A stretch of 64,000 nt of DNA. Origin: CAZKEW01 sp964580435 (GTDB lineage: Bacteria; Acidobacteriota; Aminicenantia; Aminicenantales; UBA8522). Shown here one piece after another: positions 60,179 to 64,000 of the stretch. Location of the stretch: contig CAZOKP010000002.1 of NCBI GenBank assembly GCA_964580435.1, positions 1 through 64,000 of the forward strand, given 5' to 3'. The translations under genes were made by a program, and so were the position numbers. Numbering within the stretch: the stretch's first letter is position 1; each line of letters opens with the position of its first letter. Below the pieces are notes generated by a model. That model saw nothing but the letters and a program-made list of their open reading frames with translations. It was not told where the DNA came from and did not search any database.

Positions 60179-63026
60179 AGGAGAAACCTAAGCGGAAGAC
60201 CCGCGGTGACTCGATCTCCGTGGCGTTACGCAACGGAAACTCCGGTCCTGTCCATTCGGACTCCTTGGCCGCAGAGGCAGAGTTGAAGATGTTGTATCCG
60301 TCCAGGAATATTTTTCCTCTCGCCTTGCCCAGGTCGAAGACTTTTTCTAGGCGCACGTCCACGGTCATGTTGAATTCATAGCGGGTCTTTCCGCGGGCAG
60401 AGGCTTGAACATAGAAAGGACCCTGGTTCATGCCGGTGACGATGATCTTCCGGGCAAAGGGCTGGCCGTCGTAATAGGTGATTAACGTTGAGAGCCGGAA
60501 GCCAAGGGGAACAGCGACGCCCGCGCCAAGCCTGGCCGTGTAGGCCCGGTCAAAACGCAACCGGCCGCGAGCGAAGATTGAGGCGTTCGGGTTATCGTAC
60601 AGAGTCCCTACGACGCCGTCGTCATTTTCCCATTCTGTGTTTCCCGGGCTTGTCGTCCCGGTGGCTTCGGTGGCTGTGGCGGAAAAAAAGAGGACCAGGC
60701 TCGGGCTGAATTTCTTGGCCAGGGTCAAGTCAAGGCCGCGATAGTATGAAACTCTTGCGCCGGCCTCGGGATTAGTCAGGAGGAAAAAATCCTGGCCCAA
60801 CGTGTCCTTCCATTGGTTGTAAACGGTCAAATAGAGTTCGTCCCCGGTCCCCGGGATATAATCATCGCCGAGATCGAAGATCTCGACCGGGTCGTAGGAG
60901 GATAGGGGAACGCCAACGTTTATGGTTTCGACAAGATTTTCCGTTTTCCGATAAAAACCGGCCAGCGATAAGTAAAAATTTTTTGGGAACACCCGCGATA
61001 GGACCGCTGAAAGCTCGTCGGTGTACGGCCTTTTGATGTTCGGGTCGATGCGGGCATAATGAGGTCCTTCTCTCCGCAAGAGCCTGCCGGCCTCGCCCTC
61101 CTGGAACCTGAGGTCATGATTGGCATCCGTCCAGTGATAAACCAGCCCGGCCAAGGCATAGGGATTTCCGTAGGCCAAGTACCAGAGGGGGAGCTCGAAA
61201 TAATAGCGCGAGGCCGACACTCTGAGCCAGGTATTTTTGCGTGAGGTGAAGGGGAAGGCAAAGACCAGGCGGGGAGAAAGATTCTGCCAGGTGACGCATC
61301 CGCCCCGGCTCTGGAAAATCGGACTTGGCGGGTCCTGGGTTGGCCCAGAATGGCCGGACGATGTCCAGCCCCGCGTGGAAATGAAATTCAGGCCCAGAGA
61401 TAGGGAGGCGAGATTAGAAAAGGTCAGAGTCTCCTGAACAAAAAAATTGACATTGAGGGCCTTTTCTCCGTGTTGGAGCGGAGTATTGTACCGGACGATC
61501 TCCAAGGGGCGTTCTCCAAGAAAATGAAGATGGTAGTTATCGAGAACGGCAAGTTCAGAAGATGAGGAGGAATACTTGAGAGAAAATCCGTAATCCAGGC
61601 GATGATGAAAACGGGACAGGTTTCCCAGCAGGGCCTGCCCCAGGCCTTCCAAAACTAGAGCGGTCCGGCCGTCCTGGCCCGCTGCTGCTGCGGCTCCGGA
61701 AGGTATTTCTGTAAAGATTTCAAGCCCGTGCGGTTCGGTCGCTCCTTCTTGAAAATCAGAATGGAAATTTCCCCGTCTGAACCCGGCGCCGACCTCGAGC
61801 GTGTGGTCCGGCCTAATCTTCGTCCTCCAGGTGACTTGAAGGACATGGAAAAAGTTTTTTCTGTCCAGGGTCGCGGAATAAGGAACCAGCCTGTCCGCTC
61901 CATAAGAGAACTGGCGGACGACTTGTCCGGTCCAGAACATCTGGAGCGAACTTCGGGACATGAGGTATGTCAGGTTGACCAATCCCGAGTAGACAGAGGC
62001 GTTATCATCCGGAGAGAATTGGGCGATATCACGCGAAAGGCCGAGGCCGGTGAAGGAGGCGAAGAAAAGAAGCCGGCTGGAAAGAATTGGCCCAGAAACC
62101 TGAGCGTTATAGTTTTGGAAGGAATTCAGGCGGTTGGTTTCATATAGCCCTTCCGTCTCCAGGGCTGGAGTGATGTTGGAGGTCGTCATCGCCCGGGTTG
62201 TTAAAAAAGCCGTGAGGGCGCCGTGAAACTGCGAGGTCCCCTGCTTGGGGATGAGGTCGAAATATCCGCCGGGCGCGATGTAAGGGATGGGATGCTGGCC
62301 GTTGCTGTGCCGCGTGTAGTCCAGGCTGTAGAGGTCAGGATAATAAAGCGGGGCGCCGGCGAGGTAGGGGTCGGTGACATCCATCCCGTTAATGAGATAG
62401 CTCGTCTGGGTCCAGGAGACGCTGCCTCGGGAGCTGAAAAGCGCGGGCTCGCTGGCCCATATCCCCCCGATATCGAATCGATTTGTCGTCGCCGAAAAAT
62501 CCTGGTTTTGAATAAGCGACCAGACGTTGTTGCCCGAGGGGAAAGCCTCGATTTGATTCTCGTTGATGATGGTTTGGGCCGAATCGTTGGTGAGATCGGC
62601 CCAAAGCGGTTGGAGGGAAGGAGAGTCGGACTTCTCTGCCCCCCTAAGACTGATTCTGACATAGAGAATCCGGCCGGGCTCGATAACGACTCTTGGCGCT
62701 TTATAAGATAGATATCCTTCCCGTTCGAAAAGCACGGCGAGTACCCCGGGAGGGATCCCGTTGAGTTCGAAAAACCCATTCTTATCCGAATAGGCAGATT
62801 CCTGATAAAGAGCCTCTTGGGACCTTAGAGTGACCCGCACGTTCTCAAGAGGTTTCTTATATTGGTCCCTGACATGTCCTAGAAGAATTCCAGAATTTTC
62901 AGCGAAAAGAAATGGACGTCCGGATAAGAAATGGCCAAAGAATAGCAAAAAAAACAACGGGAGATTAAGAATTTTCTTCCGCGCGTTGTCCCTCAGCTTT
63001 CTTATCTCCCGCAGGTAAGTCTCCAT
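60168..63026 (-). CDS. TonB-dependent-receptor-like outer-membrane protein
   Basis: A 952-residue protein: signal region, a CarboxypepD_reg-like beta-sandwich (about 45-125, with GHVRDQYKKPLENVRV), a plug-like domain with the stretch GNNVWSLIQNQ and SSRGSVSWTQ, and a long C-terminal barrel ending in GFSYEF. This is the Oar/SusC-like style found in Bacteroidota and Acidobacteriota. A TonB box is not obvious. The ATG at 63026 is chosen; a TTG at 63056 has no ribosome-binding site. Substrate is unknown. Confidence 0.85.
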   Translation of the reverse strand: METYLREIRKLRDNARKKILNLPLFFLLFFGHFLSGRPFLFAENSGILLGHVRDQYKKPLENVRVTLRSQEALYQESAYSDKNGFFELNGIPPGVLAVLFEREGYLSYKAPRVVIEPGRILYVRISLRGAEKSDSPSLQPLWADLTNDSAQTIINENQIEAFPSGNNVWSLIQNQDFSATTNRFDIGGIWASEPALFSSRGSVSWTQTSYLINGMDVTDPYLAGAPLYYPDLYSLDYTRHSNGQHPIPYIAPGGYFDLIPKQGTSQFHGALTAFLTTRAMTTSNITPALETEGLYETNRLNSFQNYNAQVSGPILSSRLLFFASFTGLGLSRDIAQFSPDDNASVYSGLVNLTYLMSRSSLQMFWTGQVVRQFSYGADRLVPYSATLDRKNFFHVLQVTWRTKIRPDHTLEVGAGFRRGNFHSDFQEGATEPHGLEIFTEIPSGAAAAAGQDGRTALVLEGLGQALLGNLSRFHHRLDYGFSLKYSSSSSELAVLDNYHLHFLGERPLEIVRYNTPLQHGEKALNVNFFVQETLTFSNLASLSLGLNFISTRGWTSSGHSGPTQDPPSPIFQSRGGCVTWQNLSPRLVFAFPFTSRKNTWLRVSASRYYFELPLWYLAYGNPYALAGLVYHWTDANHDLRFQEGEAGRLLRREGPHYARIDPNIKRPYTDELSAVLSRVFPKNFYLSLAGFYRKTENLVETINVGVPLSSYDPVEIFDLGDDYIPGTGDELYLTVYNQWKDTLGQDFFLLTNPEAGARVSYYRGLDLTLAKKFSPSLVLFFSATATEATGTTSPGNTEWENDDGVVGTLYDNPNASIFARGRLRFDRAYTARLGAGVAVPLGFRLSTLITYYDGQPFARKIIVTGMNQGPFYVQASARGKTRYEFNMTVDVRLEKVFDLGKARGKIFLDGYNIFNSASAAKESEWTGPEFPLRNATEIESPRVFRLGFSYEF

Positions 63027-63094
63027 ATATTTCCCATTTTTGACTGGCGCTGTCAAGAATTTCTATGACGAAAGCGGCATCGCGTTTCGGCGGC

Positions 63095-63123
63095 TTTCAA
63101 TATTTAAGAAAAGAAATTATAAT
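63095..63123 (+). promoter_or_regulatory. possible promoter for lpdA
   Basis: TTTCAA (63095-63100), a 17-bp spacer and a perfect TATAAT (63118-63123). The -35 is weak. Confidence 0.4.
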
Positions 63124-63178
63124 GAGCCCTTGCCAAGTAGTGAAAAAAAGGCATGCCTTTCTTGTGAAGGAGGGAGCC

Positions 63179-64000
63179 ATGCTGGAGAGACGAGACCTAG
63201 TTATTATCGGAGGAGGGCCGGGCGGATATGTGGCTGCCCTGAGAGCAGCTCAGCTCAAGAAAAAAGTCACAGTCATCGAGGAGGACCGGATCGGCGGAAC
63301 ATGCATGAACTACGGCTGCATCCCCACGAAGTTCCTTCTTCACCAGAGCCAGATATTCTCCCAGTTGAAGCGAAGCCAGGGGATCGAAGGATGTTCAGAG
63401 ACCGCGCGCCTGAACTGGAAGTGGGTTCAAGAGGAAAAAAAGAACGTGGTGGACAGACTGGTCAAGGGGACGGAATTCCTCCTCAGGAGAAACGGTGTCG
63501 AGGTCCTCAACGGAAGAGGCGCGCTCAAAGGAAATAGGGAAGTCCTTTTCTATGGCCCCAACGGAGAAAAACCACTTGAAGCGGAGAACATCATCCTGGC
63601 CATGGGAAGCCGCTCTTCCGATCTGCCCTTCTTGAAGCCCAATGGAGAAGAGGTCATAACTCACCGCGAAGCCTTGGACCTCGAGGCGGTCCCCCGGACG
63701 ATGATCGTCGTCGGCGCCGGAGCGATCGGGCTCGAAATCGGCGCGATTTTTTCGCGGGCGGGAACAGAAGTGACCGTGTTGGAAATCATGCCGGCCATTC
63801 TTCCAGGAATGGACAAACAGATGGCTGTGCGTCTGGAACGAATGCTCAAAAAGCAGGGGCTCAAGATCTTCACAGAAATGCGTATTGAGGAAGCTATGCT
63901 GGAAAGGGGAAAGGTCACGCTCAAAGGTACGAATCTTAAGACCAAATCGGGTTTTGAGCACAGCGCCGAGAAAGTCCTACTGGCCACCGGCAGGAAGCCT
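63179..64000 (+). CDS. lpdA: dihydrolipoyl dehydrogenase (partial, cut by the window end)
   Basis: The first 274 residues of a pyridine nucleotide-disulfide oxidoreductase. It has the FAD loop GGGPGGYVAA (10-19), the redox-active pair Cys42 and Cys47 in TCMNYGCIP, the second dinucleotide loop GAGAIGLE and an ATGRKP near the window edge. This fits E3 of 2-oxo-acid dehydrogenase or glycine cleavage complexes. AAGGAGGGA precedes the ATG. The gene continues beyond 64000, so the dimer interface and catalytic His are not visible. Confidence 0.9.
   Translation, partial: MLERRDLVIIGGGPGGYVAALRAAQLKKKVTVIEEDRIGGTCMNYGCIPTKFLLHQSQIFSQLKRSQGIEGCSETARLNWKWVQEEKKNVVDRLVKGTEFLLRRNGVEVLNGRGALKGNREVLFYGPNGEKPLEAENIILAMGSRSSDLPFLKPNGEEVITHREALDLEAVPRTMIVVGAGAIGLEIGAIFSRAGTEVTVLEIMPAILPGMDKQMAVRLERMLKKQGLKIFTEMRIEEAMLERGKVTLKGTNLKTKSGFEHSAEKVLLATGRKP

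Noticed and set aside
63026..63056. TTGACA upstream of the TonB-receptor-like gene as a -35
   Set aside because: No -10 at 16-18 bp before the start codon.
1..64000. tRNA, rRNA or CRISPR features
   Set aside because: No tRNA cloverleaf, rRNA-like block or direct-repeat array was seen in the intergenic regions read.

Overview
The window reads as a chromosomal segment of a Gram-negative, probably anaerobic or facultative, heterotrophic bacterium of moderately high GC content. Outer-membrane functions are plain: a BamD-type lipoprotein, a TonB-dependent-receptor-like protein, ExbD and several predicted beta-barrels. Housekeeping genes (nusA-infB, mreBCD-mrdA-rodA, def-fmt, recN, miaB, truB) are intact. 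The mixture of a partial TCA cycle, a B12-dependent acyl-CoA mutase, an acyl-CoA dehydrogenase, an HdrD/EtfD-like membrane Fe-S oxidoreductase, a proton-pumping pyrophosphatase and many peptide-handling proteins (M14, S8, OPT transporter) suggests an amino-acid/peptide-using organism, perhaps Candidatus Aminicenantes or another Acidobacteriota-related lineage. That placement is inference from gene content only. There are no rRNA or tRNA genes, no CRISPR array and no complete insertion sequence.

Layout. 1-4.1 kb: a ChaN-PDZ-beta-lactamase fusion and an M14 peptidase. 4.1-11.0 kb (minus strand): a metallo-hydrolase, a PHP protein, sucD, sucC, a fumarase beta subunit, mdh and icd. 11.1-12.3 kb: a small hicBA toxin-antitoxin pair and an F420/NADP-reductase-like gene. 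12.4-19.3 kb (plus): acnB, an SDR, an EF-Tu-domain-II-like small protein, a two-subunit acyl-CoA mutase with isobutyryl-CoA-mutase-type active-site residues, and an M23 peptidase. 19.3-23.0 kb (minus): fmt, def and an OPT transporter. 23.1-32.2 kb (plus): the cell-shape operon mreBCD-mrdA-rodA, then a radical SAM protein and an acyl-CoA dehydrogenase. 32.2-37.5 kb: small genes in both directions (thioredoxin-like, exbD, TIGR04076, ACT, amidotransferase, PKD protein, rfbD). 37.5-44.0 kb (minus): one nine-gene run nusA-infB-DUF503-rbfA-nrnA-truB-DUF507-DUF507-thioesterase. 44.0-46.7 kb: a long nested palindrome and hppA. 47.3-56.1 kb (minus): a nine-gene run PASTA-rpe-epimerase-bamD-OMP-S8 protease-recN-C_GCAxxG-miaB. 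56.2-64 kb: threonine aldolase, an EtfD-like Fe-S oxidoreductase with two outer-membrane proteins, and the start of lpdA.

How the parts fit. AcnB, Icd, SucCD, fumarase and Mdh cover much of the TCA cycle. The acyl-CoA mutase and acyl-CoA dehydrogenase would feed branched or short acyl-CoA into it, and the membrane Fe-S protein could pass ETF electrons to quinone. Succinate dehydrogenase, citrate synthase and the fumarase alpha subunit are not in the window. Many intergenic regions carry readable sigma-70-like promoters (TTGnnn, 17-18 bp, TAnnnT), several of them in back-to-back divergent pairs. They settle several start codons where the open frame runs too far upstream.
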